Below, in pieces: positions 9,599 through 18,422 of a stretch of DNA of 63,224 nt. The notes under the pieces are model-generated. The model had not been told where the DNA came from. It was given only the letters and a program-made list of their open reading frames with translations, and made no database searches. Each line of letters begins with the position of its first letter. Position 1 is the first letter of the stretch. The position numbers and the translations under genes were made by a program. Source of the stretch: Halodesulfovibrio sp. (GTDB taxonomy: Bacteria; Desulfobacterota; Desulfovibrionia; Desulfovibrionales; Desulfovibrionaceae); contig QKEJ01000011.1 in the NCBI GenBank assembly GCA_003252375.1, forward strand, positions 1 to 63,224. The letters are read 5' to 3'.

Positions 9599-9777
9599 AC
9601 GGTCGATGGCCCTTGTGCGTTCCTGTGCCGGGGATTCGTGCGTCCTGTTACATGTTAAGGTTAACATATCAAATTAATTGATTTTTATTGTTGTGTATTG
9701 ATGGCTGTGGCAACGTGGTGGTGTGTGACGCTCCGGTGGTGCGAGCGTCGTTCACCTAAACTCAAGGAGGCCGATGC

Positions 9778-12700
9778 ATGAATTGCTCACGGCGAGGATT
9801 TCTAAAACTGACCGGCGCAGGGGTTGCCTGCCTGTCGCTTGGTCAGCTGGGGTTTGATCTGAGGGAGGCGAAGGCGTACGCCATGGCCCTCAAGATCGAA
9901 GGAGCGAAGGAGATCATTACGATCTGTCCTTTCTGTTCCGTCAGCTGCAACATGATTGCCCATGTGCGTGACGGAGAACTGATCAGCACCGAAGGGGATC
10001 CTGATTTCCCGGTCAACGAAGGCGCTCTGTGCGCCAAGGGTGCGGCGCTGACGTCCATGTCCAAGAACCACCATCGTCTTCTCAAGCCGAAGTATCGCGC
10101 TCCGTATAGCGATACGTGGGAAGAGAAGGATTGGGACTGGATGCTGGACCGTCTTGCCCGCCGCATCAAGAGTACCCGTGACAGAGAGATTATCCTCAAG
10201 AACCAGAAGGGCCAGACGGTCAACCGTCTGGAATCCGTGTTCCATCTCGGCACCTCGCATGCCGACAACGAGGAATGCGCCCTTATCCACCAAGCCATGC
10301 GCAGCCTGGGTGTCGTCCATATGGACCACCAGGCACGAATTTGACACAGCGCTACTGTAGCGGCTCTGGGAGAGTCGTTCGGACGCGGTGCAATGACCAA
10401 CCATTGGATCGACATCAAGAATGCCGATGCCATCCTCATCATCGGCAGTAATGCCGCAGAACATCATCCGATTTCCTTCAAGTGGGTTTTACGGGCCAAG
10501 GACAAGGGCGCCGTGGTCATGCACGTCGACCCGAAGTTCTCGCGTACTTCCGCGCGTTCCGATTTCCATGTGCCGCTTCGTTCCGGCACGGACATCGCCT
10601 TCATGGGCGGGATGATCAATTTCGCTCTTGAGAACCAGCGCTACTTCAAGGAGTACGTGGTCAACTACACCAACGCTTCCCTCATCGTGGACAAGGGCTT
10701 CGGCTTCAAGGACGGCCTATTCACCGGGTATGACCCGAAGACCCGTTCCTACAACAAGAAGACCTGGTCCTTCGAACTGGATGCCAACGGCGTTCCCAAG
10801 CGGGATACCTCGCTCAAGAACCCCCGTTGCGTGTTCAATCTGATGAAGAAGCACTATTCCCGGTACACCCTCGACAAGGTTTCCTCCGTCACCGGCGTGA
10901 CCAAGGACAACCTGATGCGTGTGTACGAGAACTTCACCGCCACCGGCAGGCCGGACAAGGCGGGCACCATCATGTACGCCCTCGGCTGGACCCAGCATAC
11001 CGTGGGCGTTCAGAACATCCGCAGCGCAGGCATCCTGCAGCTCCTGCTCGGCAACATCGGTGTGGCCGGCGGCGGCATCAACGCCCTGCGCGGCGAACCC
11101 AACGTGCAGGGGTCCACGGACCATACCCTGCTCTATCACATCGTGCCCGGCTACATGGCGCAACCCATGGCTGACTGGCAGACCTACGAAGACTACATCA
11201 CGTCCAACACCCCGGTGAGCAAGGACCCGCAGAGCGCCAACTGGTGGCAGCACAAGCCCAAGTACTTCGCAAGCCTGCTCAAGGCCTGGTACGGGGATTA
11301 CGCCACCAAGGAGAACGGCTTCTGCTACGAGCTCCTGCCCAAGATCGAAAAGGGAGCGGATCATTCGTACATGTTCCTCTTTGACCGCATGTACAAGAAC
11401 CAGATCACCGGCGGCTTCATCATCGGCCTGAACCCGATGAACAGCGTGCCGAACTCCAACAAGATCCGCAAGGCGCTGGACAACCTGGACTGGCTGGTCA
11501 CCATGGACCTGCACCATTCCGAAACCTCGGACAACTGGCACCGCCCCGGTGTGGATCCCAAGACCGTGAAGACGGAAGTCTTCCACTTCCCCTCCGCGCA
11601 TCGCGTGGAGAAGGACGGTACGGTCACCAACTCCGGCCGCTGGCTGGTCTGGCACAACAAGGCCATCGACCCGCAGGGCGAGGCCCGCTCCTTCGGCAAC
11701 CTGTACGTGCCCCTGATGAACAGGCTGCAGGGGATGTATCGCAAGGAAGGCGGTACGCTTTCCGATGCCGTTACCCGTCTGAACTGGGTCGAGAACTACG
11801 ACCCGGAAGAATGGACCAGGCGCATCAACGGGTTCTTTACCCGCGATACCAAGGTCGGCGACAAGGTCTTCAAGAAGGGGCAGCTTGTTCCTTCCTTTGT
11901 GGCCCTGAAGGACGACGGTTCCACTTCCTCGCTGAACTGGCTCTATGCAGGCAGCTACACCGAGGATGAAGGCAACAAGTCCAAGCGGCGCGACATGAGC
12001 CAGACCCCCATGCAGGCCAAGATCGGCCTGTATCCCGGCGTGGCCTGGTGCTGGCCGGTGAACCGCCGTATCCTGTACAACCGCGCCTCCGTGGACATGA
12101 ACGGCAAGCCCTACAACCCGGAAAAGGCCGTCATCGAATGGGATGGCAAGAAGTGGCAGGGCGACGTGCCCGATGGCGGATGGCCGCCCATGGCCACCGG
12201 CAAGGGCCGCTATCCCTTCATCATGAGCAAGAACGGCTTTGGTCAGCTGTTCGGGCCGGGCCGTGCTGACGGTCCCTTCTCCGAACACTACGAGCCGGTG
12301 GAAACGCCCATTGCGTCACATCCGTTCTCCAAGCAGCTGCACAGCCCGGTCTACAAGTTCGTTACCAGTGACATGGACGTTCTGGCCAAGCCCGCCGATC
12401 CCAGATTCCCCGTCGTGCTGACCACGTACAGCCTGACGGAGCACTGGTGCGGCGGTGGCGAAACCAGAAACGTGCCCAACCTGCTGGAAGCCGAACCGCA
12501 GCTCTATGTTGAAATGAGCCCGGAACTGGCCAAGGAGAAGGGGATCGAAAACGGCGATGGCGTGATCATCGAGAGCGCCCGAGGCCGCGTGGAAGCCATT
12601 GCCATGGTCACGGTGCGCATTCGTCCCTTCCTGGTGGAAGGCAAGACGGTCCACCTTGTGGGCATGCCCTTCTGCTTCGGCTGGACCACCCCCGGCACTG

Positions 12701-12819
12701 GCGATTCGACCAACCGTCTGACTCCTTCGGTGGGGGACCCCAACACCACCATTCCGGAGTACAAGGCGTGCTGCGTCAATGTGCGCAAGGCCGATACACT
12801 GACTGAAATCGCTCGATAA
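9778..12819 (+). CDS. fdhA: Formate dehydrogenase catalytic subunit, selenocysteine form (UGA read through)
   Basis: The catalytic subunit of a periplasmic Mo/W-bis-molybdopterin formate dehydrogenase, which oxidises formate to CO2 (or the reverse) and passes electrons to the iron-sulfur subunit and then cytochromes c. It has 1013 residues. A Tat signal (SRRGFLKL, residues 4-11) is followed by one [4Fe-4S] ligand set, C50, C53, C57 and C85. Codon 189 is TGA (10342-10344) in the context QARI-U-HSATV. The frame continues unchanged to 12819, and the tandem paralogue has TGT at this codon, so UGA is best read as selenocysteine. Conventional gene callers would split it at 10344 and 10393. Start ATG 9778 follows AAGGAGG. 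fdhB lies 15 nt downstream. Confidence 0.95.
10345..10385 (+). promoter_or_regulatory. Candidate bacterial SECIS element
   Basis: Right after the UGA, bases 10359-10367 (AGCGGCTCT) can pair with 10371-10379 (AGAGTCGTT), allowing two G-U pairs and leaving an apical loop GGG at 24-26 nt from the UGA. This spacing and a G at the loop start fit bacterial SECIS hairpins read by SelB. An alternative small hairpin, CGCTA-CTG-TAGCG, lies at 10350-10362. The Cys-coding paralogue does not keep this pairing although the protein is conserved. Confidence 0.65.
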
Positions 12820-12834
12820 CCAAGGAGCAAGATC

Positions 12835-13572
12835 ATGACCAAGTCGTTTTTCATCGACACGACACGGTGCACGGCCTGCCGCGGTTGTCAGCTGGCCTGC
12901 AAGGAATGGTTCGAGCTGCCGGCCAACAAGACCAAGCAGCTCGGAACGCACCAGAATCCCCCGGATCTGAATGCGTACAACTATAAACTGGTGCGCTTCA
13001 GCGAGCACATGATTGACGGCAAGGTGGAGTGGTACTTCTTCCCCGACCAGTGCCGTCACTGCGTGTTCCCGCCCTGTCAGGGGGCGGCGGATACGGTGAT
13101 CGAGGGCGCCGTCATACAGGACGAGGCAACCGGAGCCGTCATCTTCACCGAGAAGTCCGCCAAGTTCTCGAAGGAGGACTTCCAGTACGTCCGTGAAGCC
13201 TGTCCCTACGATATCCCGCGTCGCGACGAGAAGACCGGACGCATGGTCAAGTGCATCATGTGCCTTGACCGCGTTCAGGCCGGCATGCTGCCGGCATGTG
13301 TGAAGGTGTGTCCCACCGGAACCATGAACTTTGGCGACCGTGAGGACATGTTGGCGTTGGCCGAGAAGCGTCTGGAGCAGGTCAAGAAGACCAATCCCAA
13401 TGCCAGCCTCGCCAACCCGGATGATGTAAACGTCATCTACCTGCTTGGTGATACGCCGGAACGCTATCACACCCATAGCGTTGCGCAGGCCTCCCCCGTG
13501 GATCGCAAGCAGATGTTTGCGTCCGTGCGGAAGTCGATCGCCAAGACGGTGAATGGAGCCGAGCAGAGCTGA
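12835..13572 (+). CDS. fdhB: Formate dehydrogenase iron-sulfur (beta) subunit, copy 1
   Basis: The 245-residue electron-transfer subunit of the FdhAB heterodimer. Twelve cysteines form three [4Fe-4S] sets: C12/15/18/22 (CTACRGCQLAC), C73/76/81 (CRHCVFPPC) with C123, and C140/143/155/159. It has no signal of its own; the usual route is co-export with the Tat-bearing FdhA. It lacks a membrane anchor, as expected for soluble periplasmic FdhAB that donates to cytochrome c3. A ribosome binding site AAGGAG precedes ATG 12835. A GC-rich hairpin lies downstream. Confidence 0.95.
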   Translation: MTKSFFIDTTRCTACRGCQLACKEWFELPANKTKQLGTHQNPPDLNAYNYKLVRFSEHMIDGKVEWYFFPDQCRHCVFPPCQGAADTVIEGAVIQDEATGAVIFTEKSAKFSKEDFQYVREACPYDIPRRDEKTGRMVKCIMCLDRVQAGMLPACVKVCPTGTMNFGDREDMLALAEKRLEQVKKTNPNASLANPDDVNVIYLLGDTPERYHTHSVAQASPVDRKQMFASVRKSIAKTVNGAEQS

Positions 13573-13927
13573 GATCGGCCATAGGAACCTGAACCGACCC
13601 GGAGGAGGCTGCGGATCCCTGCCCGCAGCCTCCTGTCAGGGGAATCCCGATATTGGTCCGGCTTTTTTGTGCCGGTTTGAAAAGAATAGGTTTTATTCTG
13701 TCTTTTCTGATAGGTATATATATGTTTGAAAAGGCACGACTGGGTGATTGCCTTTTTTGCAATCGATAACATACTTATTTTATTGCATGATATGTTTTGT
13801 GCCAAAGTGAGGGTAAGTTCAAGGGTCTGTCACCTGTCATTGTGTAGGTCTATGCAGTGCATAGAGGAATGTGCGGTTTGTTTCCCTTTGATCCACCCCC
13901 CGCACACTGCTCCTCGCTGGAGATCAT
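13573..13927 (+). other. Intergenic region between the two dehydrogenase cassettes
   Basis: A 355-base stretch without a convincing gene. It holds the hairpin at 13604-13633 and then a clearly AT-rich part (about 13665-13815, with TATATATATG near 13717), which probably carries the promoter of the second regulator gene. I could not place -35/-10 boxes with confidence. Confidence 0.5.
13604..13633 (+). terminator. GC-rich hairpin after first fdhB
   Basis: The arms GGAGGCTGCGG and CCGCAGCCTCC are perfectly complementary over 11 bp with an 8-nt loop. No T-run follows directly, so it may be a weak terminator or an mRNA-stabilising 3' structure separating the two cassettes. Confidence 0.55.
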
Positions 13928-14353
13928 ATGCACAAGACACCGGAATGCCCCGTAATGCGGATGCATTTGTGGTTGCAGGCCAATGACGGAGTGCTGATAG
14001 GGCACGGGCGTGTTCAGCTGCTGGAGCACATTCATTTCCTGCGCTCGCTCACGGCTGCCGCCAAGGCGCTCGGTATGTCGTACCGGGCTGCATGGGGCAA
14101 GATTCGGGCAACGGAGGCGTTGCTGGGCATACGATTACTGGAAGAGACTGAGGGAAAACGTACGGGCTGCCGTCTGAGCAGGGACGGACTTCTGTACATA
14201 GAGGCATACAGGAACTGGGAGCATGAAGTTGAACAGTACGCTCTTGAATCTGCCCGGGAGTACTTTGCGTGCCTCGAGCGTTACCGCTCCTCGCGTGACC
14301 TGCCCTTGCGCAGGGCGCCACAGGGCGGTGTCGGGACTGGCCCGGTGCGCTGA
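13928..14353 (+). CDS. Winged-helix regulator, ModE N-terminal type (copy 2)
   Basis: A 141-residue paralogue of the product at 9176. The recognition-helix block ALGMSYRAAWGKI is identical, and LQ/VQLLE, the EGKR wing and the final ALESA helix are shared. It too lacks any TOBE molybdate-binding domain. The N-terminus (MHKTPECPVMRMHLWLQ) lines up with copy 1 from RMHLWL on; an internal ATG at 13955 would also give a full domain. It is placed before the Cys-type dehydrogenase genes. The two regulators may bind different sites, because the segment after the recognition helix differs. Confidence 0.87.
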   Translation: MHKTPECPVMRMHLWLQANDGVLIGHGRVQLLEHIHFLRSLTAAAKALGMSYRAAWGKIRATEALLGIRLLEETEGKRTGCRLSRDGLLYIEAYRNWEHEVEQYALESAREYFACLERYRSSRDLPLRRAPQGGVGTGPVR

Positions 14354-14525
14354 TGCCGGGGGTATCCATGTGACGACAGGAGTGGTGCGTCTGCGGATGT
14401 GCTATCTGTAACATTGTAATATTGTTGTATTTTCTTTCAAAAATGTGCGTTGCATGCCACCGTGCTGGTACGGGCTATCCGATAGGCGGATGCCGTTTAC
14501 CATCAATCTTACAGGAGGCCGAAGC

Positions 14526-17500
14526 ATGCAATGCACACGGCGAGGATTCCTGAAGCTGACCGGTGCCGGGGTGGCATGCCTTTCACTGGGACGTATGGGA
14601 GTCAATCTGGCAGAGGCAAAGGCGTACAGCATGAAGCTGAAGACCGAGGGGGCCAAGGAAATCCTGACCGTCTGTCCGTTCTGCTCCGTGAGCTGTAACA
14701 TCATCGCGTCCGTACGCGATGGCAAGCTCATCAGCACGGAAGGCGATCCTGATTTTCCGGTCAACGAGGGAGCGCTGTGCGCCAAGGGCGCTGCGCTTAC
14801 GTCCATGTCCAACAACCACCATCGCTTGCTCAAGCCCAAGTACCGGGCTCCCTACAGCGATACGTGGGAAGAGAAGGATTGGGGCTGGATGCTGGAAACG
14901 ATCGCCCGGCGTGTCAAGGACACCCGGGACCGCGACATGATCCTCAAGAATGCCAAGGGGCATACCGTGAACCGCGTGGAGAGCCTGTTCCACATGGGTA
15001 CTTCGCATGCTTCCAACGAGGAATGCTCCGTTATCCATCAGGCCATACGCGGCCTCGGTATTGTGCATTTTGACCATCAGGCTCGTGTCTGTCACAGCTC
15101 CACGGTTTCGTCCCTGGCGGAATCCTTCGGGCGCGGCGCCATGACCAACCACTGGATCGACATCCAGAACGCCGACGTCATTCTCATCATGGGCAGCAAC
15201 GCCGCCGAGCACCATCCTATTTCCTTCAAGTGGGTGTTGCGCGCCAAGGACAAGGGCGCCGTTGTCATGCATGTGGATCCCAAATTCTCGCGTACCTCCG
15301 CGCGTTGCGACTTCCATGTGCCGCTGCGGTCCGGCACGGACATCGCCTTCATGGGCGGGCTCATCAACCACGTGCTCGAACATGAAAAGTACTTCAGGGA
15401 GTATGTGGTCAACTACACCAATGCCGCCCTTATCGTCGGCAAGGACTTCGCCTTCAATGATGGGCTGTTCAGCGGGTATGACCCCAAGACCCGCAGCTAC
15501 GACCGTTCCAAGTGGGCGTTCGAGGAAGATTCCAAGGGGCTCATCAAGCGTGACGACACGCTGAAGCACCCCCGGTGCGTTTTCAATCTCCTGCGCAAGC
15601 ACTATGCCCGGTATACCGTGGAAGATGTTTCTTCCGTAACCGGTGTGCCCAGGGAAAAGCTGCTCAAGGTCTACGAGAACTTCGCCTCTTCCGGCACCGC
15701 CACGCGGGCCGGTTCCATCCTCTATGCGCTGGGCTGGACCCAGCATACCGTGGGGGTGCAGAATATCCGCACCGCGGGCATCCTGCAGTTGCTGCTCGGC
15801 AACATTGGCCGTTCCGGCGGCGGCATCAACGCCCTGCGCGGTGAACCCAACGTGCAGGGGTCCACGGATATCGCCCTCCTGTATCACGTGGTGCCCGGCT
15901 ACATGCCCATGCCCATTTCCGACTGGCAAAGCTACGACGAGTACAACAAGGTCAATACGCCGGCTGCCAAGAGCGCGAAGAGCGTCAACTGGTGGCAGCA
16001 TAAGCCCAAGTACTTCACCAGCCTTCTCAAGGCCTGGTACGGTGACTACGCCACCAAGGAAAACGGGTACTGCTATGACCTGCTGCCCAAGCTCGACAAG
16101 GGGGCGGACCATTCCTACCTCTTCATGTTCGACCGCATGTACAAGCAGCAGCTCAAGGGCGGCTTCATCGTTGGGGTAAACCCGGCAAACAGCCTGCCGA
16201 ACACCAAGAAGATCCGCAAGGCGCTGGATACCCTGGACTGGATGGTGGTGATGGACCTGCACCATTCCGAAACCTCGGAAAACTGGCGCAGAAAGGGTAC
16301 GGATCCCAAGAGCGTGAAGACTGAGGTCTTCCTGCTGCCCTCCGCGCATCGCGTGGAAAAGCCCGGCACGGTCACCAACTCCGGCCGTTGGGTGGTATGG
16401 CATAACCAGTGCGTGAAGCCCATGGGTGAAGCGCGCAACTTCGGTGACTTCTTCGTGCCGATGGTCAATGAGGTGCGCAAGCTCTACAAGGCCGAGGGCG
16501 GTACCCTGCCCGAGCCGATTCTCAAGCTCAACTGGCCTGAAGTCTACGACACCGAGGAGTGGACCAAGCGGATCAATGGCTACTTCTGGCGCGACACCGT
16601 GGTGAATGGCAAGAAGTACCGCAAGGGGCAGCTTGTTCCTTCCTTCACCGCGCTGAAGGATGACGGTTCCACCTCTTCTCTCTGCTGGGTTTACACCGGC
16701 AGCTACACTGAAGAGTTCGGCAACCTGAGCAAACGCCGCGATCCTTCGCAGACGCCGCTGCAGGCCAAGATCGGTCTGTATCCCAACTGGTCGTGGTCAT
16801 GGCCTGCCAACCGCCGCATCCTGTACAACAGAGCCTCGGTGGACGTGAACGGCAAGCCTTTCGATCCGGAGCGCATCGTCATCATGTGGGACGGAAAGCA
16901 GTGGGTGGGTGACATTCCTGATGGCGGCGCACCGCCGCTTGCCACGGCCAAGGGAACCCTGCCGTTCATCATGGCGCCCGCAGGCATGGGCCAGCTGTAC
17001 GGTCCCGGCCGTATGGACGGCCCCTTTGCCGAGCACTATGAGCCCGCGGAAACCCCCATTGCCTCGCATCCGTTCTCCGGGCAGCTGAGCAGCCCGGTAT
17101 ACAAGTTCGTCAGCAGCGATATGGACGTGCTTGCCAAGCCTGCCGATCCCAGATTCCCCGTGGTGCTGACGACCTACAGCCTGACGGAACACTGGTGTGG
17201 TGGTGGCGAAACCCGTAACGTTCCCAACCTGCTGGAAGCCGAACCGCAACTCTATGTGGAAATGAGCCATGAGCTGGCCAAGGAAAAGGGCATAGCCAAT
17301 GGTGATGGCGTGATTCTGGAAAGCGCGCGTGGTCAGGTAGAGGCCATAGCCATGGTGACGGTGCGCATGCGTCCGCTTACGGTGCAGGGCAAGACCGTGC
17401 ATCTGGTGGGCATGCCGTTCTGTTTCGGCTGGACCACCCCCGGATGCGGTGATTCCACCAACAGGCTGACGCCTTCGGTGGGCGACCCCAATACCACCAT

Positions 17501-17567
17501 TCCGGAAACCAAGGCCTGCTGCGTGAACATCCGCAAGGCGGGCAAGCTGAACGAACTCGCCCGTTAG
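14526..17567 (+). CDS. fdhA: Formate dehydrogenase catalytic subunit, cysteine form
   Basis: The full-length paralogue of the upstream selenoprotein, also exactly 1013 residues and closely similar by eye along its whole length. A Tat signal (TRRGFLKL) leads, followed by the same CPFCSVSC...C [4Fe-4S] set. Codon 189 (15090-15092) is TGT, giving QARVCHSSTV: cysteine replaces selenocysteine as metal ligand while the neighbouring His is kept. Cys forms of this enzyme work but are generally slower than Sec forms. The frame is open back to 14445, but ATG 14526 has AGGAGG in place and begins at the conserved N-terminus. fdhB copy 2 follows after 20 nt. Confidence 0.96.
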   Translation: MQCTRRGFLKLTGAGVACLSLGRMGVNLAEAKAYSMKLKTEGAKEILTVCPFCSVSCNIIASVRDGKLISTEGDPDFPVNEGALCAKGAALTSMSNNHHRLLKPKYRAPYSDTWEEKDWGWMLETIARRVKDTRDRDMILKNAKGHTVNRVESLFHMGTSHASNEECSVIHQAIRGLGIVHFDHQARVCHSSTVSSLAESFGRGAMTNHWIDIQNADVILIMGSNAAEHHPISFKWVLRAKDKGAVVMHVDPKFSRTSARCDFHVPLRSGTDIAFMGGLINHVLEHEKYFREYVVNYTNAALIVGKDFAFNDGLFSGYDPKTRSYDRSKWAFEEDSKGLIKRDDTLKHPRCVFNLLRKHYARYTVEDVSSVTGVPREKLLKVYENFASSGTATRAGSILYALGWTQHTVGVQNIRTAGILQLLLGNIGRSGGGINALRGEPNVQGSTDIALLYHVVPGYMPMPISDWQSYDEYNKVNTPAAKSAKSVNWWQHKPKYFTSLLKAWYGDYATKENGYCYDLLPKLDKGADHSYLFMFDRMYKQQLKGGFIVGVNPANSLPNTKKIRKALDTLDWMVVMDLHHSETSENWRRKGTDPKSVKTEVFLLPSAHRVEKPGTVTNSGRWVVWHNQCVKPMGEARNFGDFFVPMVNEVRKLYKAEGGTLPEPILKLNWPEVYDTEEWTKRINGYFWRDTVVNGKKYRKGQLVPSFTALKDDGSTSSLCWVYTGSYTEEFGNLSKRRDPSQTPLQAKIGLYPNWSWSWPANRRILYNRASVDVNGKPFDPERIVIMWDGKQWVGDIPDGGAPPLATAKGTLPFIMAPAGMGQLYGPGRMDGPFAEHYEPAETPIASHPFSGQLSSPVYKFVSSDMDVLAKPADPRFPVVLTTYSLTEHWCGGGETRNVPNLLEAEPQLYVEMSHELAKEKGIANGDGVILESARGQVEAIAMVTVRMRPLTVQGKTVHLVGMPFCFGWTTPGCGDSTNRLTPSVGDPNTTIPETKACCVNIRKAGKLNELAR

Positions 17568-17587
17568 CGCTGGCAAGGAGAAAGCAC

Positions 17588-18325
17588 ATGTCAAAATCAT
17601 TTCTCATAGATACGACGCGATGCACGGCCTGCCGGGGTTGCCAGCTGGCCTGCAAGGAGTGGTATGAACTGCCCGCCAACAAGACGTTGCAGATGGGCAC
17701 CCACCAGAACCCCCCGGACCTGAACCCCAACAACTACAAGTTGGTGCGGTTCAGCGAACACCTTATCGGTGACAAGGTCGAATGGTACTTCTTCCCCGAC
17801 CAGTGTCGCCATTGCCTGACCCCCCCCTGCATGGGGGCTGCGGACACGGTGCTGGAAGGGGCCGTGATCCAGGACGAAAAGACAGGCGCGGTCATTTTCA
17901 CGGAAAAGTCCGCAAAGATCGCCAAGGCTGACTTCGAGTATATCAGGGAGGCCTGTCCCTACGATATCCCGCGAAGGGACGAAAAGACCGGTCGCATGTC
18001 CAAGTGCATCATGTGCATTGACCGTGTTCAGGCCGGCAAGCTGCCTGCTTGCGTACAGGCCTGCCCCACGGGCACCATGAACTTCGGTGAACGCGAGGAC
18101 ATGCTTGCCCTGGCGGAAAAGCGGTTGGCCAAGGTCAAGAAGACCCATCCCAACGCCGTACTGGCTGATCCGTACGACGTGAACGTCATATACCTGCTGG
18201 GTGATTCGCCCGAACGCTACCATACGCACAGTGTGGCCGAGGCTCCCGCCATGGGCCGTCGGCAGCTGTTCGCATCGCTCCGTTCCGGCATCGGTTCCGG
18301 CAGGTCCGGTGTGCATAAAGGATGA
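17588..18325 (+). CDS. fdhB: Formate dehydrogenase iron-sulfur (beta) subunit, copy 2
   Basis: A 245-residue protein, the same length as copy 1 and colinear with it. It has the same twelve cluster cysteines: CTACRGCQLAC, CRHCLTPPC, the CPYDIPRR site, then CIMC and the ACVQAC pair. It is the electron acceptor subunit for the Cys-type catalytic subunit. Differences from copy 1 concentrate in the loop after the second cysteine group and in the C-terminal 20 residues, which here are Arg/Ser/Gly-rich. The ribosome binding site is AAGGAG. The maturation genes fdhE and fdhD follow on the same strand. Confidence 0.95.
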   Translation: MSKSFLIDTTRCTACRGCQLACKEWYELPANKTLQMGTHQNPPDLNPNNYKLVRFSEHLIGDKVEWYFFPDQCRHCLTPPCMGAADTVLEGAVIQDEKTGAVIFTEKSAKIAKADFEYIREACPYDIPRRDEKTGRMSKCIMCIDRVQAGKLPACVQACPTGTMNFGEREDMLALAEKRLAKVKKTHPNAVLADPYDVNVIYLLGDSPERYHTHSVAEAPAMGRRQLFASLRSGIGSGRSGVHKG

Positions 18326-18363
18326 TCCCGTCAGGGATCGTATGAGGCTCATGTGAACACGCG

Positions 18364-18393
18364 GGAGACCGTCCGGCCCGTCCGGCGGTCTCC
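18364..18393 (+). other. Hairpin between second fdhB and fdhE
   Basis: The arms GGAGACCG and CGGTCTCC close a GC-rich loop that can itself pair. No T-run follows. The position suggests partial attenuation or an mRNA processing structure that lowers fdhE/fdhD expression relative to the structural genes. Confidence 0.45.
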
Positions 18394-18422
18394 CCACTTC
18401 AACAAACAGGAAAGGTATCCCC

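Noticed and set aside
9720-9777. Sigma-54 promoter before fdhA
   Set aside because: TGGCAACGTGG resembles the -24 half only; no TTGC -12 element lies at the right distance.
10393-12819. Separate, shorter formate dehydrogenase gene starting at 10393
   Set aside because: It is the 3' part of the gene starting at 9778; the stop between them is an in-frame UGA at the active-site position, read as selenocysteine.
14583-16403. 606-residue minus-strand ORF opposite the Cys-type fdhA
   Set aside because: His/Gly/Val-rich antisense frame mirrored by a similar frame opposite the paralogous fdhA; explained by codon bias of the real gene.
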